A stretch of 64,000 nucleotides of DNA from Promicromonospora sp042731755. GTDB lineage: Bacteria > Actinomycetota > Actinomycetes > Actinomycetales > Cellulomonadaceae. The stretch spans positions 186,001 through 250,000 of the forward strand of contig NZ_JBHWLR010000006.1 of assembly GCF_042731755.1 (NCBI RefSeq), read 5' to 3'. Below, one piece after another: positions 7,739 through 15,416 of the stretch. A program made the translations under genes and the position numbers. How positions within the stretch are numbered: position 1 is the first letter of the stretch; the number at the start of each line of letters is the position of its first letter. Below the pieces are notes generated by a model. The model was given only the letters and a program-made list of their open reading frames with translations, was not told where the DNA came from and did not search any database.

Positions 7739-9371
7739 CCACTCCGCCGCGCCGCTGCTGCGCGTGCGCAGCCTGGACGTCGCCTACGGCGACACGCCCG
7801 TCGTGCGCGGCGTCGACCTCGACGTCGCGCGCGGGGAGCGGGTGGCGATCGTGGGCCAGTCCGGCTCCGGCAAGTCGACGGTGATCGCCGCGCTCCTGCG
7901 GCTGCTGCCGGGCGCGGGCCGGATCACCGGCGGCACCGTCGAGCTCGACGGCGAGGACCTGGCCGCCGCGGGCGAGGCCCGCATGCGGGCCGTCCGGGGC
8001 GGCCGGATCGGGCTCGTGCCGCAGGACCCGGGCACCAACCTCAACCCCGCCATGCGGCTGGGCGACCAGGTGGCCGACGCGCTGCGCGCCGGCGGCCTGC
8101 GCGGCCCGGCGGTGCGGCAGCGGGTGCTGGAGCTGCTGGACGAGGCCGGCGTGCCCGAGCCGGAGCGCCGCGCGAAGCAGTTCCCGCACGAGTTCTCCGG
8201 CGGCATGCGCCAGCGGGTGCTCATCGCGATGGCGCTCGCCCGCGAGCCGGAGCTGCTGCTCGCCGACGAGCCGACGTCGGCCCTGGACGTGACCGTGCAG
8301 CGGCGCATCCTGGACCACCTCGTCGCGCTCGCGGAGGCGCACGGGACCGCGATGATCCTGGTCACGCACGACCTGGGGCTCGCGGCCGACCGCGCCGACC
8401 GGGTGATCGTGATGCTCGACGGGCAGATCGTGGAGCAGGGCTCGCCCGAGCAGGTGCTGCGGTCCCCGCAGCACGAGTACACGCGGCGGCTGGTCGCGGC
8501 GGCGCCCGCCGCCGTCGTCGCGCAGGGTGAGGCGGAGGCGCGAGTCACTCCCGCCGGGGGCGGCGCGGCCGGCGGCGACCCGGCCGGGGCCGGCGACGTC
8601 GTCACCGTCCGGAACCTCGTCAAGGAGTACAAGGTGCGCGGGCGCGGCGGGCTGCTGCGCGCCGTCGACGACGTGTCCTTCTCCGTGCCGCGCGGCGGCA
8701 CCACCGCCCTGGTGGGCGAGTCGGGCTCGGGCAAGACGACGGTCTCGCGCATCCTGCTCGGCCTGGAGACGCCGACCTCGGGCGAGGCTCTGGTGGACGG
8801 GCAGGCCATCGCCGGGGCGGGCCGGGCCGAGCGGCGCGCCCTGCGCCGTCGGGTGCAGCCGGTGTTCCAGGACCCGTACGCATCGCTCGACCCGACCCAC
8901 ACCGTGGAGCGGGTGATCGACGAGCCGCTGCGGATCTTCGGCATCGGCGACCGGGAGTCGCGCCGGGCGCGGGTCGCGGAGCTGCTGGACCAGGTGGCGC
9001 TCCCCCGGGACGTCGCGCAGCGGCACCCGGGCGCGCTGTCGGGCGGGCAGCGGCAGCGGGTCGCCATCGCGCGGGCGCTGGCCCCCGAGCCGGAGCTGCT
9101 GGTGCTCGACGAGGCGGTCTCGGCGCTCGACGTGCTGGTCCAGGAGCAGATCCTGGACCTGCTCGCTGACCTGCAGGAACGGCTCGGTGTGTCATACCTC
9201 TTCATCAGCCACGACCTCGCGGTGGTCCGCGGCATAGCGGATAATGTGGTGGTGCTGCGGCAAGGCCGCGTCGAGGAGCAGGGGTCCGTCGACGACGTGT
9301 TCCACTCCCCGCGGGCCGACTACACCCGAGACCTGCTAGGAGCCATCCCCGGTGCCGCCTTTGCCCGATGA
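7722..9371 (+). CDS. Fused double ATPase of a peptide ABC transporter (DppD-DppF type)
   Basis: 549 residues with two complete ABC domains. Domain 1 (about 8-250): Walker A GQSGSGKST, signature FSGGMRQRV, Walker B ELLLADEPTSALD, switch His in LVTHDLG. Domain 2 (about 295-545): Walker A GESGSGKTT, signature LSGGQRQRV, Walker B LLVLDEAVSALD, FISHDLAV. In E. coli the two domains are separate proteins. The linker (about 262-290) is Gly/Ala-rich. The ATG overlaps the upstream gene by 17 bp, indicating tight translational coupling. It powers the two permeases at 3967-5804. Confidence 0.93.
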   Translation: MPQDADHSAAPLLRVRSLDVAYGDTPVVRGVDLDVARGERVAIVGQSGSGKSTVIAALLRLLPGAGRITGGTVELDGEDLAAAGEARMRAVRGGRIGLVPQDPGTNLNPAMRLGDQVADALRAGGLRGPAVRQRVLELLDEAGVPEPERRAKQFPHEFSGGMRQRVLIAMALAREPELLLADEPTSALDVTVQRRILDHLVALAEAHGTAMILVTHDLGLAADRADRVIVMLDGQIVEQGSPEQVLRSPQHEYTRRLVAAAPAAVVAQGEAEARVTPAGGGAAGGDPAGAGDVVTVRNLVKEYKVRGRGGLLRAVDDVSFSVPRGGTTALVGESGSGKTTVSRILLGLETPTSGEALVDGQAIAGAGRAERRALRRRVQPVFQDPYASLDPTHTVERVIDEPLRIFGIGDRESRRARVAELLDQVALPRDVAQRHPGALSGGQRQRVAIARALAPEPELLVLDEAVSALDVLVQEQILDLLADLQERLGVSYLFISHDLAVVRGIADNVVVLRQGRVEEQGSVDDVFHSPRADYTRDLLGAIPGAAFAR

Positions 9372-10146
9372 GCCCGTGCTCCCTGCTCTGGTGCGACCCA
9401 CCGTGCAGGACGCGATCCGGCGCGACATCATCGCCGGCGTCCTGACGCCCGGCGCCCGCGTGACGGAGGCCTCGCTGGCCCAGCGGTACGACGTCTCGCG
9501 GGTGCCGGTCCGGGAGGCGCTGCGCGGACTGGAGAGCGAGGGCTTCATCGACTCGCGCCCGCACGTGGGCTCGCGGATCGCGGCGATCCCGGTGCACGAC
9601 GCCGACGACCTGTTCGCGGTGCGGGAGGCGCTGGAGGTGTCCACGGCGCGCAGCGCCGCCCGGCGGGCGGCGTCGCTCTACTCGGGCGACGAGAGCCCGG
9701 AGGACTGGTGGCGCCTGCGGCGGCAGATCGCCGCCCTGCTCGACGCCGGGGACGCGCACGTCGCCGCCGGCGACCTGGACCCCCTGGTCGGCATCAACGA
9801 CCAGATCCATATCGCGATCGCCGAGCTCAGCGGCAGCGCGACCCTGGCCCGGCTGCTGCGGCAGCTCTCCTGGAAGATCGAGTGGCTCTACGCCGCCGAC
9901 ATGCAGTCGCGCGGCAAGCGGCTCTGGCCCGACCACCGGGTGATCGTCGGGGCGATCGACGCCGGCGACGGCGAGCGGGCCGCCGCCCTGATGGCGGCCC
10001 ACGTCCGGGAGTCGCGGATCGGCTACCTGTCGCGCTACGGCGTCACGCGGCCCAGCTCGGACCCCGAGGTCGCCGCGGCCGTCGCCGCGCGCTCGGCCGC
10101 CGTACCGGGCGACACCGCGCCCGGCGCGGATACCGTGGGGGCGTGA
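9352..10146 (+). CDS. GntR-family regulator with FCD ligand domain
   Basis: 264 residues from a GTG that overlaps the ATPase gene by 20 bp. N-terminal winged helix-turn-helix (about 15-78): IRRDIIAGVLTPGARVTEASLAQRYDVSRVPVREALRGLESEGFI, the classic GntR signature. The C-terminal part (about 95-230) is an all-helical FCD domain with acidic/His positions that in relatives bind a metal and a small acid (VREALEVSTARSAAR, NDQIHIAIAEL, DHRVIVGAIDAGD). Lying inside the operon, it is the best candidate to bind the paired palindrome at 2224-2269 and to sense the transported substrate or its product. Confidence 0.9.
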   Translation: MPPLPDEPVLPALVRPTVQDAIRRDIIAGVLTPGARVTEASLAQRYDVSRVPVREALRGLESEGFIDSRPHVGSRIAAIPVHDADDLFAVREALEVSTARSAARRAASLYSGDESPEDWWRLRRQIAALLDAGDAHVAAGDLDPLVGINDQIHIAIAELSGSATLARLLRQLSWKIEWLYAADMQSRGKRLWPDHRVIVGAIDAGDGERAAALMAAHVRESRIGYLSRYGVTRPSSDPEVAAAVAARSAAVPGDTAPGADTVGA

Positions 10147-11138
10147 CGAGCGACGAGCAGACGGGGTCCGGGCACGAGGGTTGCGGGTGCGGGTGCGGAA
10201 CCCCAGGGCGGGACGCGTTCGTCCAGCTCGGTTCCCGCCCGGCGGACGCCGCCGCGACACCCGCCCGGGGCCGGCACGACGTCGAGCAGGCCCGCGTGCC
10301 CACCGGCCGGTTCACCATGGGCGACTCGTCGGGCGACCAGAACCTCGGCGACGGCGAGACGCCGCGCCACGAGCTGACACTCGACGCGTTCGAGATCGAC
10401 GCGACCACCGTGACGAACGCCGACTTCGCGCGGTTCGTCGACGACACCGGTTACCGCACCGAGGCGGAGACGTTCGGCTTCTCGGCGGTGTTCCACCTCG
10501 CCGTCGCGGCCGACCCCGGCGACATCATGGGGCAGGCCGACGGCACCCCGTGGTGGTTCGGCGTCCAGGGCGCCGACTGGGCGCACCCGGGCGGGCCGCG
10601 CTCCGACATCGACGGCCTCGACGATCACCCCGCAACCCACGTGAGCTGGAACGACGCCGTCGCCTACTGCGCCTGGGCGGGCCGGCGCCTGCCCACGGAG
10701 GCCGAGTGGGAGTACGCCGCGCGCGGCGGCGTCGAGGGCGCGAAGTACCCCTGGGGCGACGCCGAGGTGGACGACGGCGGGTGGCGCGCCAACATCTGGC
10801 AGGGCGCGTTCCCGCGGACGAACACCCTGGACGACGGCTGGCTCACCACCGCGCCGGTGCGGACGTTCGAGCCCAACGGGTACGGCCTGTGGCAGCCGGT
10901 GGGCAACGTCTGGGAGTGGTGCCAGGACTGGTTCGACCCGGGGTACTACGCGCGCTCCCCCGTGGCGAACCCGGCGGGCCCCGAGCGGGGCGCCCAGCGG
11001 ATCCTGCGCGGCGGGAGCTACCTGTGCCACCTCTCGTACTGCAACCGCTACCGCAACTCGGCGCGGTCGTCGAACACGCCGGACTCGTCGATGGGCAACG
11101 CGGGCTTCCGCACGGTGGCGCTCAGGCCTGAGGCCTGA
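10143..11138 (+). CDS. Formylglycine-generating enzyme (sulfatase maturation, SUMF1/FGE family)
   Basis: 331 residues, GTG start in a GTGA overlap with the regulator. The FGE-sulfatase fold runs from VPTGRFTMGDSSGDQ (about residue 50) to the C-terminus. Unlike the many inactive family members it keeps the copper-binding active-site pair in SYLCHLSYCNRYRNSARSSNTPDSS, and it has AVFHLAVAADP and WEYAARGG as in characterised actinomycete FGE. Reaction: O2-dependent oxidation of the Cys in a CxPxR motif to formylglycine. The first 30 residues include a GCGCGCG stretch of unknown role. No sulfatase is encoded in the window, so its client must lie elsewhere. Confidence 0.92.
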   Translation: MTSDEQTGSGHEGCGCGCGTPGRDAFVQLGSRPADAAATPARGRHDVEQARVPTGRFTMGDSSGDQNLGDGETPRHELTLDAFEIDATTVTNADFARFVDDTGYRTEAETFGFSAVFHLAVAADPGDIMGQADGTPWWFGVQGADWAHPGGPRSDIDGLDDHPATHVSWNDAVAYCAWAGRRLPTEAEWEYAARGGVEGAKYPWGDAEVDDGGWRANIWQGAFPRTNTLDDGWLTTAPVRTFEPNGYGLWQPVGNVWEWCQDWFDPGYYARSPVANPAGPERGAQRILRGGSYLCHLSYCNRYRNSARSSNTPDSSMGNAGFRTVALRPEA

Positions 11139-11147
11139 AGATCAGGT

Positions 11148-11201
11148 GAACGTAGGAGTAGTCGCCGCATGAGCGCCCTTGCGGCGACTACTCCTACGTT
11201 C
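11148..11201. terminator. 22-bp perfect hairpin (family 2 repeat)
   Basis: Arms 11148-11169 and 11180-11201 pair perfectly around a 10-nt loop, immediately after the FGE stop. The arm begins GAACGTAGGAGTAGTCG and shares 16 of 22 positions with the repeat inside the amidohydrolase gene (12865-12921). Probable terminator for the rightward operon. Confidence 0.75.
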
Positions 11202-11267
11202 GACCGCTGGGTGCAGCCTCACGCGACGTGCGCCCAGGCGCGCACCGCCGCCCGGGGCGTACCCGCC

Positions 11268-11338
11268 GATCGAGTGAGCGCAGACGTAGTGGCGGAACGA
11301 GGGGGGCTTTCCGCAACTACATCCGCGCTCACCTGATC
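11268..11338. terminator. 30-bp imperfect hairpin, second of two between convergent operons
   Basis: Arms 11268-11297 and 11309-11338 match at about 25 of 30 positions around an 11-nt G-rich loop. It lies just downstream of the minus-strand amidohydrolase stop (11348), so it is placed to end leftward transcription. The rest of 11139-11347 shows no credible gene. Confidence 0.6.
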
Positions 11339-11347
11339 GCGCGCGGG

Positions 11348-12979
11348 TTAGAACGTGCGGTGGGTCCAGGCGCCCGACAGGAGGGTGGCTGCCACCGGCA
11401 TGTCGCGGAGCGACGTCGCCGCCGCGTCCAGGTCGGCGGCGTCCGCGGCGTCCGCGCCAGAGCCGGCCCCGAGCGCCAGCGGGTCCGCGTCCAGGACCAC
11501 CAGGTCGGCCGGCGACCCCGCCGTCGGGACCAGGCCGCGGCCGTCCGTCGAGGCCTCCAGCGCCGTGCGCAGGCCGATCCGCTGCTCCGGGTGCCAGGGC
11601 GCGCGGCCGTCGCGCGACCGGCTGACCGCCGCCGCGATCGCGAACCAGGGGTCGAGCGGCGCGACCGGCGCGTCCGAGCCCAGGGCGAGCACCGCCCCGG
11701 CGTCGTCCAGCGCGCCGAACGCGAAGGCCCGGCCGGTGCGCCCCGACCAGTGCCGGTCGGCGATGTCGCGGTCGTCCATGGCGTGCTCGGGCTGGACGGA
11801 CGCGACGACGCCGAGCTCGGCGAAGCGCGCGAGGTCGGCGGGGTCGAGGAGCTGCGCGTGCTCGACCGAGCCGCGCGCAGCCGTCGCGGCGAACGCGTCC
11901 AGCGCGAGCGTGTTGGCGTGGTCGCCGATCGCGTGGATCGCGCACCGCAGCCCGCCGGCGTGCGCGCGCGCCATGAGCGGGACCAGCTCGGCGGGCGGCA
12001 CCGACAGGATCCCGTGCGCCTCGGGCCCGGTCAGGCCCGGGTACGCATCGTGGCAGTAGGCGGTGCGCGTGTTGAGCGAACCGTCGGTGACCACCTTGAA
12101 CGGCCCCTGCTCCAGCAGGCCGCCCGTGCCGGGCAGCACGTCGCCGCTGCGCAGCCCCTCGGCCAGGACATCGTCCAGCCACGGGGTCCAGACGCCGGAC
12201 CGGACGCGCAGGGCGCCGAACCCGCCGGCGAACCGGCGGCGCCAGGCGGTGAGGTTGTCCGTGATCTCCAGGTCGACGACGCCGACCACACCGCGCGCCG
12301 CGGCGGCCGCGGCGGCGTCGGCCACCCAGGCGTCGGCCAGGTGGTCCGGCGCGCGGTCGACGGCGGCGGCCAGCGGCAGCCACTCGGCCTCCCGCAGCAC
12401 GCCCGTGGGGTGTGCGCCGACGCCGACGAACCGCAGGCCTGCCGTGCTGAGCCACGCGCAGTGCAGGTCGCCGGACACGAGCACCACGGGCACCTCGCCC
12501 GCGACGGCGTCGAGCAGGTCGGCCGTGGGGACGTCGGGCCACAGCCCGTCCCGGAACCCGTAGCCGACCAGTGCCGTGCCGGGCTCGGGCGGCCCCTCGG
12601 CGAGCCGGTCGCGCACGAGCGCGACGGCCTCGGCGGCCGAGCGTGCGCCCGACAGGTCGAGCCGGCGCCGCACGAGCGCCCACTGCGTGAGGTGCACGTG
12701 CGCGTCCCAGAGCCCGGGCATGAGGGTGCGGCCGCCGAGATCGACCCGCTCGACGCCGCCGTCGCCGACCCGCCCGGCCGCCCCGACGGCGACCACGACC
12801 CCGTCCCGCACGAGCACGTCCACGAGCCCACCTGACCCGCCGACGGACCCGCCGACGGTTCCGTCGAACGTAGGGCTGCTCGGCGCAACACCCCCCGTTG
12901 CGCCGACGTTCCCTACGTTCGGCACAGACCGTCCGACCAGGCGGGCGTTCGTCAGCAGCAGAGGCTCAGCCGGGGTCAT
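11348..12979 (-). CDS. Amidohydrolase-family-3 (YtcJ-like) metal-dependent hydrolase
   Basis: 543 residues; the ATG overlaps the stop of the upstream PaiB-like gene (ATGA). The metal-binding start of the TIM barrel is MPGLWDAHVHLTQWALV (about residues 78-94), later landmarks being ITDNLTAWRRR, KVVTDGSLNTRTAYCHD, CAIHAIGDHANTLALDAF, SVEHAQLLDP and LALGSDAPVAPLDPWFAI. YtcJ-like enzymes hydrolyse amides or related C-N bonds; the substrate is not known. Residues about 15-47, between NARLVG and VDVLVRDG, form an extra Gly/Val/Pro-rich insertion encoded by the palindromic element at 12865-12921. Confidence 0.85.
   Translation of the reverse strand: MTPAEPLLLTNARLVGRSVPNVGNVGATGGVAPSSPTFDGTVGGSVGGSGGLVDVLVRDGVVVAVGAAGRVGDGGVERVDLGGRTLMPGLWDAHVHLTQWALVRRRLDLSGARSAAEAVALVRDRLAEGPPEPGTALVGYGFRDGLWPDVPTADLLDAVAGEVPVVLVSGDLHCAWLSTAGLRFVGVGAHPTGVLREAEWLPLAAAVDRAPDHLADAWVADAAAAAAARGVVGVVDLEITDNLTAWRRRFAGGFGALRVRSGVWTPWLDDVLAEGLRSGDVLPGTGGLLEQGPFKVVTDGSLNTRTAYCHDAYPGLTGPEAHGILSVPPAELVPLMARAHAGGLRCAIHAIGDHANTLALDAFAATAARGSVEHAQLLDPADLARFAELGVVASVQPEHAMDDRDIADRHWSGRTGRAFAFGALDDAGAVLALGSDAPVAPLDPWFAIAAAVSRSRDGRAPWHPEQRIGLRTALEASTDGRGLVPTAGSPADLVVLDADPLALGAGSGADAADAADLDAAATSLRDMPVAATLLSGAWTHRTF
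12865..12921. repeat. Palindromic repeat embedded in frame in a coding sequence (family 2)
   Basis: Arms 12865-12889 and 12897-12921 pair at 21 of 25 positions with a 4-nt internal mismatch and a 7-nt C-rich loop. Both arms start CGAACGTAGGG, matching the intergenic hairpin at 11148-11201. It encodes an extra stretch in the N-terminus of the amidohydrolase without breaking the frame. Confidence 0.75.
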
Positions 12980-13620
12980 GGCGCGTCCGCCGGGCGGCGG
13001 TCGAGCTCGGCACGCACCTCGGCCGCGAGCGCCGGCTGCGCGTAGTGCGGGTCGGACCCGAGCGCCGTCACGACGCGCTCCACGACGGCGCGCGGCTTGT
13101 CCTGGCTGAGCTTGGCCTTGCCCTGCCAGCGGTTGACGCGCAGCCGGAAGCCGGCAGCTCCGCGGGCGATGCGGTGGGCGTACTCCTCGACACTCGGCAG
13201 CCGGACGGGCTCGGGCATGACCGACTCGTACCGGTCGACGGTGTCGGACAGGACCGCGTACGACTCCTCCGGCCCGAGCAGCTCGACCGTGCACCAGAGG
13301 TGGACGGCGAGGTAGTCCCACGTCGGGACGGCCGGCGTCATCTCGTACCAGCCGGGCGAGACGTAGCCGTGGGGGCCCTGCACGATCAGCAGCGACTCGC
13401 GGCCGCTGTCCAGCGCGTGCAGCACCTCGTCGGGCCGGCCGACGTGGCTGAGCAGGCTCATCGGTTCGCCCGGGGGCGTGTCCTCCAGCAGGACCGGCAG
13501 GTGGGAGGCGACGGGCGCGCCGTCGTCGGCCACCGAGACCAGGGTGGCCCAGCCGTGGGTGCGGACCAGGTCGCGCACGCGTGCCTCGTCCTGGATCTCG
13601 TAGTCGCTCGTGTGGATCAC
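12976..13620 (-). CDS. PaiB-family FMN-binding protein
   Basis: 214 residues from a GTG start. The pattern HGWATLVSVADDGAPVASHLP, GPHGYVSPGWYE, VPTWDYLAVHLWCTVELL and WQGKAKLSQDKP is that of the PaiB/FMN-binding split-barrel family (named for Bacillus PaiB, linked to repression of protease and sporulation genes). The KLSQ(N/D)K motif near the C-terminus is a family hallmark. It precedes and overlaps the amidohydrolase gene, so the two are co-transcribed. Flavin binding is inferred from the family; its substrate or target is unknown. Confidence 0.88.
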   Translation of the reverse strand: MIHTSDYEIQDEARVRDLVRTHGWATLVSVADDGAPVASHLPVLLEDTPPGEPMSLLSHVGRPDEVLHALDSGRESLLIVQGPHGYVSPGWYEMTPAVPTWDYLAVHLWCTVELLGPEESYAVLSDTVDRYESVMPEPVRLPSVEEYAHRIARGAAGFRLRVNRWQGKAKLSQDKPRAVVERVVTALGSDPHYAQPALAAEVRAELDRRPADAP

Positions 13621-13684
13621 TGGGTCATCGAACCATCAGCAGGGGCCCGTGCGGGACCCGTCCCGTGTGACCGCCGCGTAAAAC

Positions 13685-13702
13685 TTTCATTTCCTTCTGA
13701 AA
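13685..13702. promoter_or_regulatory. Inverted repeat TTTCA-N8-TGAAA, candidate operator
   Basis: TTTCA at 13685-13689 mirrors TGAAA at 13698-13702 in the 173-bp region between the PaiB-like gene and the second peptide ABC operon. A TTGACC box follows at 13708. The local AT content is clearly higher than the surroundings. A repressor such as the GbsR/MarR protein at 18678-19226 could bind here. Confidence 0.35.
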
Positions 13703-13793
13703 CTTCATTGACCTCGATCGGCGGGGTGCGCTCAACTGTTCGCCACCCGAGCAGGACCCCGGTGCGCGAGAGCGCGCTACCCGTGGAGGAACC

Positions 13794-15416
13794 ATGAACC
13801 CGAGACTCCGGCCGCTCCCCTACCGTGCCGGTACGGCGGCGACCGCCCTCGCGCTGACCCTCGCCCTGTCCGCCTGCGGTTCGGCCGGCGCCGACGACGA
13901 CGCCGGTGCCGCCGGCGGCGGCTCCATCAGCGTGGCCGTCACCGACCCGATCCAGACAGTCCCCGGCCGCCAGACCGTCGCCTACGACCTGAACATGGCC
14001 GTGTGGTCGCCGCTGACCTGGGTCGACGCCGAGGGCGAGCTCACCTACGTGGCCGCCGAGTCGATCGAGTCGGACGACGCCACCACCTGGACGGTGACGC
14101 TGCGGGACGGCTGGACGTTCCACGACGGCACGCCCGTGACCGCCCAGTCGTACGTCGACTCCTGGAACGCCGTCGCCTACGGGCCCGACGCGTTCGAGAA
14201 CTCCGGCCAGCTCGCCGGCATCGCCGGGTACGACGACCTGAACCCTGCCGAGGGCGAGCCGAAGACCACCGAGATGTCGGGCCTGGCGGTCACGGACGAC
14301 CTGACGTTCACCGTGACCCTGGACGGCCCCGACGGGCAGTTCCCGATGCAGGTCAGCCAGGCGCAGACCGCGATGTACCCGATGCCCGCCTCCGCCCTGG
14401 AGGACATGGACGCGTACAACGCCCACCCCGTGGGCAACGGCCCGTTCCAGGTGGTCGGCGACTACGTGGAGAACGAGCCGATCGAGACCGAGGCGTACGC
14501 CGACTACCAGGGCACCGCCCCCACGGTCGACGCCATCTCGTTCGTGCCGTACGCCGACGCCACCACTGCCTACACCGACGTGCAGGCCGGCAACATCGAC
14601 GTCGCGAGCGTGCCGGCGGCCCGGCTGCCGCAGGCCTCGGCCGACTTCGGGGAGCGCCTCTACACGTTCGAGGCGCCCGGCATCTCGTTCCTCGGGCTCC
14701 CGCTGTGGGACGAGCGGTACGAGGACGTGCGGGTGCGCCAGGCCATCTCGATGGCGATCGACCGCGAGACCATCTCCGACGTCGTCTACGGCGGCCTGTA
14801 CACGCCGGCCACCGCGTTCACCCCGGCCGTCGAGGCGGGCACGCCCGAGGGCATCTGCGGCGACTTCTGCACGTACGACCCGACCGCGGCCAAGGCCCTG
14901 CTGGACGAGGCCGGCGGGTTCGACGGCACCATCGACATCTACTTCCCGGGCGGCATCGGGCTCGACGAGCTGTACAAGGCGATCGCCAACCAGCTCCGGC
15001 AGAACCTGGGCGTCGAGGCGGTCGCCACGCCGAGCGCCGACTGGGCCGAGTTCTCCGAGAACCGCGCCAACGGCGACATCGACGGGCCGTTCTTCTCCCG
15101 CTGGGGCGCCCTGTACCCCAGCCAGCAGAACACGCTGCGCTCGTTCTTCGTGGAGAACGGCGGCTGCCCCAACTGCATCCCCTACTACGAGGACGACGTC
15201 GCCGACCTGATCGCGGCGGCCGACGCCGAGGCCGACCCCGACGCGGCCGGCGCGGCCTACGCCGCGGTGCAGGAGCGCCTCCTGGAGGACTTCCCGGCGC
15301 CGCCGCTGTTCTTCGAGACGTACTCGTACGTCACGTCGGAGCGCGTCGCGGAGCTGCCGACGTCCGCGGTCGGCAACCCGACCTTCTCCGCCGTCGTGCT
15401 CGCCGAGGGCGCATGA
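13794..15416 (+). CDS. ABC transporter family 5 substrate-binding lipoprotein (second operon)
   Basis: 540 residues, ATG with a good GGAGGA site 4-5 nt upstream. Signal peptide with lipobox LALSAC (Cys about 26-27). Family-5 landmarks: WTVTLRDGWTFHDGTPVTAQSYVDSWN, NGPFQVVGDYVENEPI, and VRVRQAISMAIDRETISDVV. The mature domain has several paired Cys (GICGDFCTYD, GGCPNCIPYYEDD) not seen in the other binding protein here, suggesting a disulfide-stabilised pocket. First gene of an operon with a carboxypeptidase, so the ligand is probably a peptide. Confidence 0.9.
   Translation: MNPRLRPLPYRAGTAATALALTLALSACGSAGADDDAGAAGGGSISVAVTDPIQTVPGRQTVAYDLNMAVWSPLTWVDAEGELTYVAAESIESDDATTWTVTLRDGWTFHDGTPVTAQSYVDSWNAVAYGPDAFENSGQLAGIAGYDDLNPAEGEPKTTEMSGLAVTDDLTFTVTLDGPDGQFPMQVSQAQTAMYPMPASALEDMDAYNAHPVGNGPFQVVGDYVENEPIETEAYADYQGTAPTVDAISFVPYADATTAYTDVQAGNIDVASVPAARLPQASADFGERLYTFEAPGISFLGLPLWDERYEDVRVRQAISMAIDRETISDVVYGGLYTPATAFTPAVEAGTPEGICGDFCTYDPTAAKALLDEAGGFDGTIDIYFPGGIGLDELYKAIANQLRQNLGVEAVATPSADWAEFSENRANGDIDGPFFSRWGALYPSQQNTLRSFFVENGGCPNCIPYYEDDVADLIAAADAEADPDAAGAAYAAVQERLLEDFPAPPLFFETYSYVTSERVAELPTSAVGNPTFSAVVLAEGA

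Noticed and set aside
10143..10260. The CGTPGR stretch near the FGE N-terminus as a sulfatase-type CxPxR substrate motif
   Set aside because: The spacing is C-x-x-P-x-R, and the surrounding segment is a short Gly/Cys-rich tail without a sulfatase domain.
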